DNA from: Brassica napus
Taxonomy: Eukaryota > Streptophyta > Magnoliopsida > Brassicales > Brassicaceae
Direction of reading: 5' to 3'
DNA length: 64,000 nt
Assembly (NCBI RefSeq): GCF_020379485.1
Contig: NW_026016716.1
Coordinates: 1-64,000 of the forward strand
Shown here: positions 44,714 through 55,043 of the stretch, piece by piece
Layout of the letters: every line of letters begins with the position of its first letter
Numbering within the stretch: position 1 is the first letter of the stretch
Made by a program: the position numbers and the translations under genes
The notes under the pieces: model-generated
Told to the model about the DNA's origin: nothing
Databases searched by the model: none
What the model saw: the letters and a program-made list of their open reading frames with translations, nothing else

Positions 44714-47700
44714 ACCAGGATGAATCTCTTTGTAAGAAGCTTGATTTGGATACATAAAGTGGTGGAGGATCACCAGGAAGTTGAATAAATCTCATAGGAG
44801 TTGGCATGAAGAAGCTATCCCCCTTTCAAATCAGGTGATTCCAGTTTCCCAGTTTGGGAATAGCACAGCTTCGTCATCGTTCCAATCAAACCACGATGAA
44901 TCTCCTTGTAAGAAGCTTGATTTGGATACATAAAGTGGTGGAGAATCACCAGGAAGTTGAATAAATCTCACAGGAGTTGGCATGAAGAAGTTATCCCACT
45001 TTCAAATCAGGTGATTCCAGTTGCCCAGTGGGGGAATAGCACAGCTTCTTCGTCGTTCCAATCAAGACAGGATGAATCTCTTTTTAAGAAGATTGATTTG
45101 TATACATAAAGTGGTGGAGAATCACCAGGAAGTTGAATAAATCTCATAGGAGTTGGCATGAAGAAGTTATGCCACTTTCAAATCAGGTGATTCCAGTTTC
45201 CCAGTTTGGTAATAGAACAGCTTCGTCGTCGTTCCAAACAAACCCCGATGAATCACTTTGTAAGAAGCTTGATTTGGATACATAAAGTGGTGGAGAATCA
45301 CCAGGAAGTTGAATAAATCTCATAGGAGTTGGGATGAAGAAGTTATCCCACTTTCAAATCAGGTGATTCCAGTTTCCCAGTTTGGGAATAGCACAGCTTC
45401 TTCGTCGTTCCAATCAAACCAGGATGAATCTCCTTGTAAGAAGCTTGATTTGGATACATAAGGTGGTGGAGAATCACCAGGAAGTTGAATAAATCTCATA
45501 GGAGTTGGCATGAAGAAGTTATCCCACTTTCAAATCAGTTGATTCCAGTTTCCCAGTTTGGTAATAGAACAGCTTCGTCGTCGTTCCAATCAAACCAGGA
45601 TGAATCTCCTTGTAAGAAGCTTGATTTGGATACATAAAGTGATGGAGAATCACCGGGAAGTTGACTAAATCTCATAGGAGTTGGGATGAAGAAGTTATCC
45701 CACTTTCAAATCAGGTGATTCCAGTTTCCCAGTTTGGGAATAGCACAGCTTCTTCGTCGTTCCAATCAAACCAGGATGAATCTCTTTGTAAGAAGCTTGA
45801 TTTGGATACATAAAGTGGTGGAGAATCACCGGGAAGTTGAATAAATCTCATAGGAGTTGGGATGAAGAAGTTATCCCCCTTTCAAATCAGGTGATTCCAG
45901 TTTCCCAGTTTGGGAATAGCACAGCTTCTTCGTCGTTCCAATCAAACCAGGATGAATGTCCTTGTAAGAAGCTTGATTTTGATACATAAAGTGGTGGAGA
46001 ATAACCAGGAAGTTGAATAAATCTCATAGGAGTTGGCATGAAGAAGTTATCCCACTTTCAAATCAGGTGATTCCAGTTTCCCAGTTTGGGAATAGCACAG
46101 CTTCTTCGTCGTTCCAATCAAACCAGGATGAATCTCTTTGTAAGAAGCTTGATTTGGATACGTAAAGTGGTGGAGAATCACCGGGAAGTTGAATAAATCT
46201 CATAGGAGTTGGGATGAAGAAGTTATCCCACTTTCAAATCAGGTGATTCCAGTTTCCCAGTTTGGGAATAGCACAGCTTCTTCGTCGTTCGAATCAAACC
46301 AGGATGAATCACTTTGTAAGAAGCTTGATTTGGATACATAAAGTGGTGGAGAATCACCGGGAAGTTGAATAAATCTCATAGGAGTTGGCATGAAGAAGGT
46401 ATCCCACTTTCAAATCAGGTGATTCCAGTTTCCCAGTTTGGGAATAGCACAGCTTCTTCGTCGTTCCAATCAAACCAGGATGAATCTCTTTTTAAGAAGA
46501 TTGATTTGGATACATAAAGTGGTGGAGAATCACCAGGAAGTTGAATAAATCTCATAGGAGTTGGCATGAAGAAGTTATGCCACTTTCAAATCAGGTGATT
46601 CCAGTTTCCCAGTTTGGTAATAGAACAGCTTCGTCGTCGTTCCAAACAAACCCCGATGAATCACTTTGTAAGAAGCTTGATTTGGATACATAAAGTGGTG
46701 GAGAATCACCAGGAAGTTGAATAAATCTCATAGGAGTTGGGATGAAGAAGTTATCCCACTTTCAAATCAGGTGATTCCAGTTTCCCAGTTTGGGAATAGC
46801 ACAGCTTCTTCGTCGTTCCAATCAAACCAGGATGAATCTCTTTGTAAGAAGCTTGATTTGGATACATAAGGTGGTGGAGAATCACCAGGAAGTTGAATAA
46901 ATCTCATAGGAGTTGGCATGAAGAAGTTATCCCACTTTCAAATCAGTTGATTCCAGTTTCCCAGTTTGGTAATAGAACAGCTTCGTCGTCGTTCCAATCA
47001 AACCAGGATGAATCTCTTTGTAAGAAGCTTGATTTGGATACATAAAGTGATGGAGAATCACCGGGAAGTTGAATAAATCTCATAGGAGTTGGGATGAAGA
47101 AGTTATCCCACTTTCAAATCAGGTGATTCCAGTTTCCCAGTTTGGGAATAGCACAACTTCTTCGTCGTTCCAATCAAACCAGGATGAATCTCTTTGTAAG
47201 AAGCTTGATTTGGATACATAAAGTGGTGGAGAATCACCGGGAAGTTGAATAAATCTCATAGGAGTTGGGATGAAGAAGTTATCCCCCTTTCAAATCAGGT
47301 GATTCCAGTTTCCCAGTTTGGGAATAGCACAGCTTCTTCGTCGTTCCAATCAAACCAGGATGAATGTCCTTGTAAGAAGCCTGATTTGGATACATAAAGT
47401 GGTGGAGAATCACCAGGAAGTTGAATAAATCTCATAGGAGTTGGCATGAAGAAGTTATCCCACTTTCAAATCAGGTGATTCCAGTTTCCCAGTTTGGGAA
47501 TAGCACAGCTTCTTCGTCGTTCCAATCAAACCAGGATGAATCTCTTTGTAAGAAGCTTGATTTGGATACGTAAAGTGGTGGAGAATCACCGGGAAGTTGA
47601 ATAAATCTCATAGGAGTTGGGATGAAGAAGTTATCCCACTTTCAAATCAGGTGATTCCAGTTTCCCAGTTTGGGAATAGCACAGCTTCTTTGTCGTTCTA

Positions 47701-47937
47701 ATCAAACCAGGATGAATCACTTTGTAAGAAGCTTGATTTGGATACATAAAGTGGTGGAGAATCACCGGGAAGTTGAATAAATCTCATAGGAGTTGGCATG
47801 AAGAAGTTATCCCACTTTCAAATCAGGTGATTCCAGTTTCCCAGTTTGGGAATAGCACAGCTTCTTCGTCGTTCCAATCAAACCAGGATGAATCTCTTTG
47901 TAAGAAGCTTGATTTGGATACATAAAGTGGTGGAGAA
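44714..47937. repeat. Satellite block 3: about 18 diverged monomers with an 8-monomer duplication
   Basis: 176-bp monomers carry more substitutions than block 1, such as GGGATGAAG, CACCGGGAAG, GGTAATAGAAC and CTTTTTAAGAAGATTG. A stretch of eight monomers is repeated in tandem: TTTTTAAGAAGATTG at 45081 and 46489 is 1408 bp (8 x 176) apart, with matching order of other variants. It ends at GAGAA, the duplication of the solo LTR. Confidence 0.93.
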
Positions 47938-48401
47938 TAAACATTTTTTTGTTTTAGAGTGTGTTTAATAATAATCAGAGAAGATTAGAGTAAAGTTTAG
48001 AGAGAATAGAGAGATTCTAGAGAGAGATAGACTCAAAACTCCATTGATTAATAACTGATGAGGTTTACAAGTATTAATAGAGAGAGCAACAAGGGTTTTC
48101 GAAATGTATAAGCATGTGGAGTCAATGGACAGGCTGGAACTCCTTTTGAATCACTTGGCTGTGCTTTCTCACATGCTTGCACTAGTAAAAAGCATCCTCT
48201 CCTTTCCAGCATCATACAGGCTGTCAAAGTGCTCCCTTATCCTTCCTTATCCTCTTAGGTCGAATTTCCTCTCTTCTCCTCATTAAGTTACCTCCTCATC
48301 CCATCAGATAACTTCCCCAAGTAGTTACTGTGGTTAAAAGAAAGTTACCACAGTAAAACTGTAAAGTTACTGTCTCAGCCTCTTTGGTCTTCATCTCAAC
48401 A
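47938..48401 (-). repeat. Solo LTR of family G
   Basis: This is 464 bp, the same length as the shared LTR at 59079-59542 and nearly identical to it. GAGAA duplications flank it (47933-47937 and 48402-48406). No internal region is attached, so it is what remains after recombination between the two LTRs of an inserted element. On the minus strand it runs TGTTGAGATG...TGTTTA. Confidence 0.9.
48325..48356. promoter_or_regulatory. Inverted repeat in family-G LTR U3
   Basis: TTACTGTGGT (48325-48334) and ACCACAGTAA (48347-48356) are perfect 10-bp arms with a 12-bp spacer. The same arm core is found in LTR-I. Confidence 0.5.
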
Positions 48402-48439
48402 GAGAATCACCAGGAAGTTGAATAAATCTCATAGGAGTT
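48402..48439. repeat. Satellite remnant between solo LTR G and element I
   Basis: These 38 bp continue the interrupted monomer (GAGAATCACC to CATAGGAGTT). The sequence is resumed after element I at 55044, which confirms both insertions. Confidence 0.9.
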
Positions 48440-48964
48440 TAATAGATTTAGTGATTTAAAGAGTGATTAAGTTTAATCTGAGAATTAAAGAGATTGGAGA
48501 TTAAGAACAAGAGAGAGAGAGAGACTCAAAACTCCATTTACTTGATTAATGAGAGAGTTTACAACATATATAGATTAGAGATTCATATTTTCGTCCAGGT
48601 TCAGTCTAGTTAGGATAAGAAGCATGTGTAGTCAAAGATGCCTTATTCAAACCAGCCAATAAGGTTCCTCACATGCTTGGGTATCTTGCTTTAGCTTTCC
48701 AGCTGGTGCCAGCCTGTCTAAAGCTCTCTTCCCTTGACCAGACCTTATCCAAACTCCTCCTTGCTTATCCAGACTCCTCCTGTCGTGTTACACTCTCCAA
48801 ATGGATGCAGGGTAACTTCCCAAGTCTTTTAACTTAGTTACCACAGTAACATTAAAGTTACTGTGGTAAATCTCCAAAGTTACTACCTGCTCCAAATCCC
48901 TTCCTCTATCCATGTATCAACTCTTCATCTCCTCATCTCAACACTTTATTCTCTTATCTCAACA
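48440..48964 (-). repeat. 3' LTR of element I
   Basis: It runs from the GAGTT duplication to the polypurine tract. It has a perfect 13-bp inverted repeat (48838-48869) and, on the minus strand, a CTATATATG box near 48565. It has no GTAC core. Confidence 0.92.
48838..48869. promoter_or_regulatory. Perfect 13-bp inverted repeat in LTR-I U3
   Basis: TTACCACAGTAAC (48838-48850) and GTTACTGTGGTAA (48857-48869) have a 6-bp spacer ATTAAA. It is repeated in the other LTR at 54917-54948. It may be a dimer binding site or a hairpin; the function is not known. Confidence 0.55.
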
Positions 48965-49111
48965 CTCCCCCTCAAGCTTGACCATGTGAAACAAGTCAAG
49001 CTTGGAAGAACCATGAGATCTCCCTCATTAAAACCTCATTAAGGAAAACACATTGGGACAAAACCTTAATGAGGAAAGAGTAGAGATCACATGATCAGGA
49101 GAGTGTATAGA
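48965..49111 (-). other. Element I polypurine tract and 3' noncoding block
   Basis: The minus-strand AAGCTTGAGGGGGAG (48965-48979) is preceded by a version of the conserved block (CATTGGGACAAAACC on plus). Confidence 0.82.
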
Positions 49112-50536
49112 CTAGTCCTTAGGCGAGAGATCAATGAGTCCTAACCTGATGTGTATGGACTCCATTGTCTTTTGCCTTGCTGCCTTTGTGAACACATCTG
49201 CTAACTGATCCTCACTCCGAGTATAACAAGGTAGAATCACTCCAAGAATCATCATCTGCCTCACCTTGTGACAATCAACCTCAATGTGCTTTGTTCTCTC
49301 ATGGAACACAGAATTAGATGCAATGTGGATAGCTGCTTGATTATCACAATGCATTGTCATTGGCGTTGCTTGAATAATCTCTAGATGCTTCAAAATCCCT
49401 TTTATCCACACTAGCTCATTTGTAAGCTTCAGCATTGCTCTATACTCGGCCTCAGCACTGGAGCAAGACACTACCTTCTGTTTCTTACTCTTCCAAGTGA
49501 CTAAGTTACCACCAATGAATGTACAATAGCCTGTGGTTGATCTTCTGTCTGCTCGGTCTCCAGCCCAATCTGCATCACAGTAGCCTACAACCTCAGTACT
49601 CTTGTTACATCCCATCCATACTCCAAGACCAGTAGTTCCATTCAGATACATCAAGATCCTTTCCACCATCCGCCAATGGTGCTCCTTAGGAACTTGCATG
49701 TGTTGACTGACTTGATTCACCGCAAAACACACATCAGGTCTAGTAATGGTAAGATAAATCAATTTCCCCACCAGCTTCCTATATAGCTTAGGATCATGGA
49801 ACGGCTTGCTATCCTCAATCTCCCCCTCACGTGGAACCTTGTAACCATCCTCCATTGGCATCTTGGCTGTCTTTCCTCCATATGCATCTGCTCCCTTCAA
49901 GAGATCAATCACATACTTCCTTTGGGACATAAACAATCCTTCCTTTGATCTGCATATCTCAATCCCAAGAAAATACTTCATTTCCCCCAAGTCTTTAATT
50001 TCAAAGCTTGCCTTGAGATACTCCTTTGTAGCCTTAATACCTTCCTTATCACTGCCTGTGATGATGATATCATCCACATACACAAGCAACACCACAATAC
50101 CAGATGAGGTGGTTAGGGTAAAGAGAGTGTGATCCAATTCTGACTTTCTGAACCCTCTCCCATTCAGTGTAGTACTCAACTTGTTGTACCATGCCCTTGG
50201 AGACTGCTTGAGACCATAGATAGCTTTCCTCAACCTCAACACATTACCCTTCTTTACTAGATGTTCAAGACTTGGTGGTGGATGCATGTATACTTCATCT
50301 TCTAACTCTCCTTGAAGGAATGCATTCTTCACATCCATTTGCCACAAATCCCACTCAAGATTCACAGCTAAAGATAATACAATCCTGATAGTATGAAGTT
50401 TAGCCACAGGAGCAAAGGTCTCAACATAGTCCTCACCATATGTCTGAGTAAATCCTCTTGCCACCAACCTAGACTTGCGCCTCTCTATTCTTCCATCAGG
50501 ATGAAACTTGATTGTGAACACCCATTTACTAGTCAC
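49112..50536 (-). CDS. Element I reverse transcriptase-RNase H, distal fragment
   Basis: This is the last 474 residues of I's polyprotein in an open frame: RLVARGFTQTYGEDY, NAFLQGELEDEVYM, YVDD, then RNase H with YCDADWAGD and SSAEAEYRAM, and the normal ending. The Met at 50536 is internal, just past a one-base loss in CTTCTTCC(C)TTTAGG near 50549. It is the downstream copy of a region duplicated over 868 bp, so the RT N-terminal half and catalytic motif also occur in the upstream ORF. It has a full RNase H but no natural start; unlikely to be translated. Confidence 0.9.
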   Translation of the reverse strand: MTSKWVFTIKFHPDGRIERRKSRLVARGFTQTYGEDYVETFAPVAKLHTIRIVLSLAVNLEWDLWQMDVKNAFLQGELEDEVYMHPPPSLEHLVKKGNVLRLRKAIYGLKQSPRAWYNKLSTTLNGRGFRKSELDHTLFTLTTSSGIVVLLVYVDDIIITGSDKEGIKATKEYLKASFEIKDLGEMKYFLGIEICRSKEGLFMSQRKYVIDLLKGADAYGGKTAKMPMEDGYKVPREGEIEDSKPFHDPKLYRKLVGKLIYLTITRPDVCFAVNQVSQHMQVPKEHHWRMVERILMYLNGTTGLGVWMGCNKSTEVVGYCDADWAGDRADRRSTTGYCTFIGGNLVTWKSKKQKVVSCSSAEAEYRAMLKLTNELVWIKGILKHLEIIQATPMTMHCDNQAAIHIASNSVFHERTKHIEVDCHKVRQMMILGVILPCYTRSEDQLADVFTKAARQKTMESIHIRLGLIDLSPKD

Positions 50537-51596
50537 TGCCTTCTTCCTTTAGGCAGCTCACTCTCATACCATGTTTCATTCTTAATCATGGCTCCGGACT
50601 CATCAGCAACTGAATCTCTCCACTCCTTTAAAGCCATAGCTTCTTCATATGTCCTTGGAATATAGCTCTCATCCAAGCTTACTGTGAAGGCTGTATGCTC
50701 GTCTGGAAACTCTGCAAAGGAACACACATCTTGGCTGTCTTTCCTCCATATGCATCTGCTCCCTTCAAGAGATCAATCACATACTTCCTTTGGGACATAA
50801 ACAATCATTCCTTTGATCTGCATATCTCAATCCCAAGAAAATACTTCATTTCCCCCAAGTCTTTAATTTCAAAGCTTGCCTTGAGATACTCCTTTGTAGC
50901 CTTAATACCTTCCTTATCACTGCCTGTGATGATGATATCATCCACATACACAAGCAACACCACAATACCAGATGAGGTGGTTAGGGTAAAGAGAGTGTGA
51001 TCCAATTCTGACTTTCTGAACCCTCTCCCATTCAGTGTAGTACTCAACTTGTTGTACCATGCCCTTGGAGACTGCTTGAGACCATAGATAGCTTTCCTCA
51101 ACCTCAACACATTACCCTTCTTTACTAGATGTTCAAGACCTGGTGGTGGATGCATGTATACTTCATCTTCTAACTCTCCTTGAAGGAATGCATTCTTCAC
51201 ATCCATTTGCCACAAATCCCACTCAAGATTCACAGCTAAAGATAATACAATCCTGATAGTATGAAGTTTAGCCACAGGAGCAAAGGTCTCAACATAGTCC
51301 TCACCATATGTCTGAGTAAATCCTCTTGCCACCAACCTAGACTTGCGCCTCTCTATTCTTCCATCAGGATGAAACTTGATTGTGAACACCCATTTACTAG
51401 TCACTGCCTTCTTCCCTTTAGGCAGCTCACTCTCATACCATGTTTCATTCTTAATCATGGCTCCGGACTCATCAGCAACTGAATCTCTCCACTCCTTTAA
51501 AGCCATAGCTTCTTCATATGTCCTTGGAATATAGCTCTCATCCAAGCTTACTGTGAAGGCTGTATGCTCGTCTGGAAACTCTGCAAAGGAACACAT
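49861..51596 (-). repeat. 868-bp tandem duplication inside element I RT
   Basis: 49861-50728 and 50729-51596 are direct repeats with few differences (offset 868 bp, for example TCTTGGCTGTC at 49861 and 50729). The junction lies in AACACACATC, where the two ends share a few bases. 868 is not a multiple of three, so the reading frame shifts. The copies differ by the nonsense base at 50807 and a C lost near 50549. Confidence 0.9.
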
Positions 51597-54392
51597 GGCT
51601 TGAGAAGGATGCTCCACAGCCTGGGCATTGTAGTACACTCTCGTGTTTACCCAGTTGGAAGCATCTCTCTTCACCCTTGTGCTCCTCCTTAGCTCCTGAA
51701 CTTGTTCTTCTTGTGGCTCTTGCCCATCTTCACTTGATTGAGCACCACTCTCATTTGAACCATTAGGATCTCCTTCCCACTCTCCACTCTCATCTGAGCC
51801 AGTAGACTCTCTTTGCCCATCTCCACTAGACTGAGCACCAGTCTCTACTTCCTGTGTCACCTCTTGATTATGCTGGCCTGAATCTTCTTGATTTTGCACT
51901 TGCTCATGAGATTCAGTTCCATTCCCCCTCTCATGATCAAGAGGAGTTGCTCTTTCAGCTTCACTAGTCGAATTGGAAGACTCTCTTCTTCCAGATTCCT
52001 GATCCTGGGATAACCCTATCCCTAGCTTCTCCAACATCACCCTCAGTGTTGTTGCTCTATCAGATGGAGCTTGAGACAAATCCTTCAGATTTTCCCACTC
52101 CTTTTCTTCATAATACCCTTTTGATTCAATAAACTTCACTTCTCTAGATACCATCACTCTCCTTGCTTCAGGATCATAGCACTTGTATCCCTTCTGAGTG
52201 ATAGAGTATCCAATGAACATAGCCTTAGTACTCTTTGCCTCCAGCTTGTTTCTCTGTTCTCCTGGGGTCATGACATAGCATACACATCCAAATACTCGTA
52301 GGTGATCAATAAATGGCTTGCTCTTATTCAGCACCTCAAATGGAGACAGATTCTTCAGTATCTTGGTTGGGACTCGGTTGATGAGATAGCAAGCAGTCTG
52401 TACAGCATCTCCCCAAAAACGTTTTGGGACATTTGCATGAAACATCATCGACCTAGCAACCTCCATCAAGTGCCTATTCTTCCTCTCAGCTACACCATTC
52501 TGCTGTGGTGTGTAGGGACAACTGGTCTGATGCACAATCCCATGCTTGGCTAGATGACTCTTAAAGGCATTGCTGATGTATTCACCTCCGTTGTCTGATC
52601 TCAGTACCTTCACAGTGGCATTGTATTGATTAGATACATATGCTTGGAAGTTCATAAAAGCTTCTAGCACCCTATCTTTAGATGGAAGCAATGTGAGCCA
52701 TGTATACTTAGACTTCTCATCAATGAATGTCACAAAGTATTTATGGCTGTCTCTAGACATGCATGGAGCGGTCCACACATCCGAGTGAACTAGATCAAAG
52801 CAATGCTCATAAGTAGTCTCAGATGTTGGAAAAACAGTCCTACAATGCTTTCCTAATATGCATGCTTCACAATTCAAGTGATTGAATGACATATTAGGGA
52901 TTATCAATTCAATGGCACGAGCATGAGGATGTCCTAATCTAGCATGCCAAGTAATACTATCAATCTTCTCAGCAGTACTACTCAAGCAAATAGAATCAAA
53001 GGGATTAGAGGTCTTAGCCAAGTTGAGGTGATATAGCTGATTCTTGCTGTCTCCTCTGCCAATGACTCTCCCAGTCTTCAAATCTTGAAACTCCACTTCA
53101 TCAGGTCTGAATACTACTTGACAATCAAGATCAATGGTAGCTTTCTTCACAGATAATAGATTTGAAGTGAACTGAGGCATGTAGAAGGCAGTTGTGTCCT
53201 TCTCAAACAGTTTTAGCTTTCCCACTCCTTCTATTGGGATCATGGCACCATTAGCTATCATAACACTCCCTGTTGCAGCCTTGATCTCACTTATAAGCCT
53301 CCTATCACTGATCATATGATGACTTGCTCCAGAATCAATCACAATTGGTTTAGAAGCTCCGGATTGTATAGCCTGCTTCCTGCTTGCTGCTAAGGCTTGT
53401 ACTTGTTCCATGAACACTCTCCATTCTTTCCTGGTGATGCGATCATCAGCTCTACTCCCTTTCTCCTGCTCTTTTAACACCCCACTGTCTTCTACTGATT
53501 TCCCCATGTAGGCTGAGTAAGAACACTCTCCCACAACTCTCTTTCTACCCTTTCCTATGTTGATAGAGGCTTTGGATAGCATTCTGCACCTCCTCCTCTT
53601 CCGGAAGCCCTCACTCCTACTCCCGGTTAGCCTCCATGAGCTCTCACTCCTACTCATGGTTAGCTTCTGGAAGCTCTCACTCCTACTCCCAGTTGGCTTC
53701 CATGAGCTCTCACTCCTACTCATGGTTAGCCTCTCATCATCTCTCATTATCCCATACGCCCTTCTTATAAGCACACAGACCTCTTCCATTTCCGGAAGCT
53801 GTTCCCCTCTTAGAACCATCTCCACCAGCCACCCATATGATGACTCCATACTCGCCAAGAGCTTCAGCACCGTCGCTTGCTCTTGTGTAGTATCCCCATC
53901 CACATGAGATCTCAACCCTTGTAGTTCAACCCACAAATGTTGTAGCTTCCTCACATGGTTATTAAACCCTTCTCTTCCTGGTTTAACTTCACTAATCACC
54001 TTCTTGACTTCATACACTCTCCTAAGACTGATCTTGTCCTCATAAACATCTTCAATCTTCTCAAGCAGTGTACTTTCTTCAAGACTGAAGCAATCTCCAC
54101 TTGTTTTTCTTGCTGTCTGATCTTTCTCAGCAGCTTTACCCTTCAAAGACTCTTCCTTCTCATGGTTTCTCCAAACTCCACAACTTTTCAGAGTTGTTTT
54201 CATCTGTGAGAACCACCCCCACTCATTCCCTCTCTCTTTCTTCTCTTCACTCCTTGTTGTACCAGATTGAAGCAGCTCCATAATCTCACACGCCAATCTT
54301 AACCACAAGCTAGACCCCTCTTCTGACCTTGTCAAACACCTAAAGAGACTCCCTTGAAGCTGACTCTCCAAAAGAAACACCAACAGACACAA
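50805..54392 (-). CDS. Element I gag-protease-integrase-RT, truncated polyprotein
   Basis: This ORF of 1195 residues starts 111 bp after the primer site. Gag retains the middle conserved stretch (RRVYEVKKVISEV, LWVELQGLRS, EQLPEMEEV) but has no CCHC knuckle. Instead residues about 218-262 hold four 11-residue repeats with SRSES. Protease DSGASHH is at D353. The integrase triad is D538, D600, E636 (35 residues between the last two). RT reaches YVDD (D1151, D1152) and stops at TGA (50805-50807), where the downstream duplicated copy has a Gly codon. The start could also be a later Met, since the first 35 residues are hydrophobic and not Gag-like. RNase H is missing, so this copy is defective. 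Confidence 0.9.
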   Translation of the reverse strand: MCLLVFLLESQLQGSLFRCLTRSEEGSSLWLRLACEIMELLQSGTTRSEEKKERGNEWGWFSQMKTTLKSCGVWRNHEKEESLKGKAAEKDQTARKTSGDCFSLEESTLLEKIEDVYEDKISLRRVYEVKKVISEVKPGREGFNNHVRKLQHLWVELQGLRSHVDGDTTQEQATVLKLLASMESSYGWLVEMVLRGEQLPEMEEVCVLIRRAYGIMRDDERLTMSRSESSWKPTGSRSESFQKLTMSRSESSWRLTGSRSEGFRKRRRCRMLSKASINIGKGRKRVVGECSYSAYMGKSVEDSGVLKEQEKGSRADDRITRKEWRVFMEQVQALAASRKQAIQSGASKPIVIDSGASHHMISDRRLISEIKAATGSVMIANGAMIPIEGVGKLKLFEKDTTAFYMPQFTSNLLSVKKATIDLDCQVVFRPDEVEFQDLKTGRVIGRGDSKNQLYHLNLAKTSNPFDSICLSSTAEKIDSITWHARLGHPHARAIELIIPNMSFNHLNCEACILGKHCRTVFPTSETTYEHCFDLVHSDVWTAPCMSRDSHKYFVTFIDEKSKYTWLTLLPSKDRVLEAFMNFQAYVSNQYNATVKVLRSDNGGEYISNAFKSHLAKHGIVHQTSCPYTPQQNGVAERKNRHLMEVARSMMFHANVPKRFWGDAVQTACYLINRVPTKILKNLSPFEVLNKSKPFIDHLRVFGCVCYVMTPGEQRNKLEAKSTKAMFIGYSITQKGYKCYDPEARRVMVSREVKFIESKGYYEEKEWENLKDLSQAPSDRATTLRVMLEKLGIGLSQDQESGRRESSNSTSEAERATPLDHERGNGTESHEQVQNQEDSGQHNQEVTQEVETGAQSSGDGQRESTGSDESGEWEGDPNGSNESGAQSSEDGQEPQEEQVQELRRSTRVKRDASNWVNTRVYYNAQAVEHPSQAMCSFAEFPDEHTAFTVSLDESYIPRTYEEAMALKEWRDSVADESGAMIKNETWYESELPKGKKAVTSKWVFTIKFHPDGRIERRKSRLVARGFTQTYGEDYVETFAPVAKLHTIRIVLSLAVNLEWDLWQMDVKNAFLQGELEDEVYMHPPPGLEHLVKKGNVLRLRKAIYGLKQSPRAWYNKLSTTLNGRGFRKSELDHTLFTLTTSSGIVVLLVYVDDIIITGSDKEGIKATKEYLKASFEIKDLGEMKYFLGIEICRSKE
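53611..53743 (-). repeat. 33-bp coding minisatellite in element I gag
   Basis: TCACTCCTAC recurs at 53611, 53644, 53677 and 53710, an exact 33-bp period encoding an 11-residue Ser-Arg rich repeat. It sits where the other families have the zinc knuckle region. Confidence 0.85.
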
Positions 54393-54503
54393 ACTTGACT
54401 TTTAAAGGATCTAGCTCTTGAAAAATCTCAAGAACTCTCAAGAACACTCAAGAACACTCAAGAACATTTGGAACCACGAAATCACTCTCTCCTTTTAAAG
54501 GAA

Positions 54504-54519
54504 CCTGGCTCTGATACCA
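54504..54519 (-). other. Primer binding site of element I (tRNA-Met type)
   Basis: The complement of TGGTATCAGAGCCAGG abuts the 5' LTR at 54520. Confidence 0.9.
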
Positions 54520-55043
54520 TAATAGATTTAGTGATTTAAAGAGTGATTAAGTTTAATCTGAGAATTAAAGAGATTGGAGATTAAGAACAAGAGAGAGAGA
54601 GAGACTCAAAACTCCATTACTTGATTAATGAGAGAGTTTACAACATATATAGATTAGAGATTCATATTTTCGTCCAGGTTCAGTCTAGTTAGGATAAGAA
54701 GCATGTGTAGTCAAAGATGCCTTATTCAAACCAGCCAATAAGGTTCCTCACATGCTTGGGTATCTTGCTTTAGCTTTCCAGCTGGTGCCAGCCTGTCTAA
54801 AGCTCTCTTCCCTTGACCAGACCTTATCCAAACTCCTCCTTGCTTATCCAGACTCCTCCTGTCGTGTTACACTCTCCAAATGGATGCAGGGTAACTTCCC
54901 AAGTCTTTTAACTTAGTTACCACAGTAACATTAAAGTTACTGTGGTAAATCTCCAAAGTTACTACCTGCTCCAAATCCCTTCCTCTATCCATGTATCAAC
55001 TCTTCATCTCCTCATCTCAACACTTTATTCTCTTATCTCAACA
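54520..55043 (-). repeat. 5' LTR of element I
   Basis: 524 bp; appears identical to the 3' LTR except for one T in the CCATT(T)ACTTG stretch near 54616. Confidence 0.92.

Larger units (their letters stand above)
48440..55043 (-). mobile_element. Copia LTR retrotransposon I (6.6 kb) with broken pol
   Basis: I has two LTRs (48440-48964, 525 bp; 54520-55043, 524 bp), a primer site (54504-54519) and a polypurine tract (48965-48979), with GAGTT duplications at 48435-48439 and 55044-55048. The LTRs appear to differ by a single T indel, so insertion is very recent. Despite that, pol carries an 868-bp tandem duplication, a nonsense codon and a one-base loss. The minus-strand ends are TGTTGAGATA...CTATTA. 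Confidence 0.93.

Noticed and set aside
54420..54470. Heat-shock element in the leader of element I
   Set aside because: The GAAC repeats are all in one direction at 10-bp spacing and do not form alternating GAA/TTC blocks.
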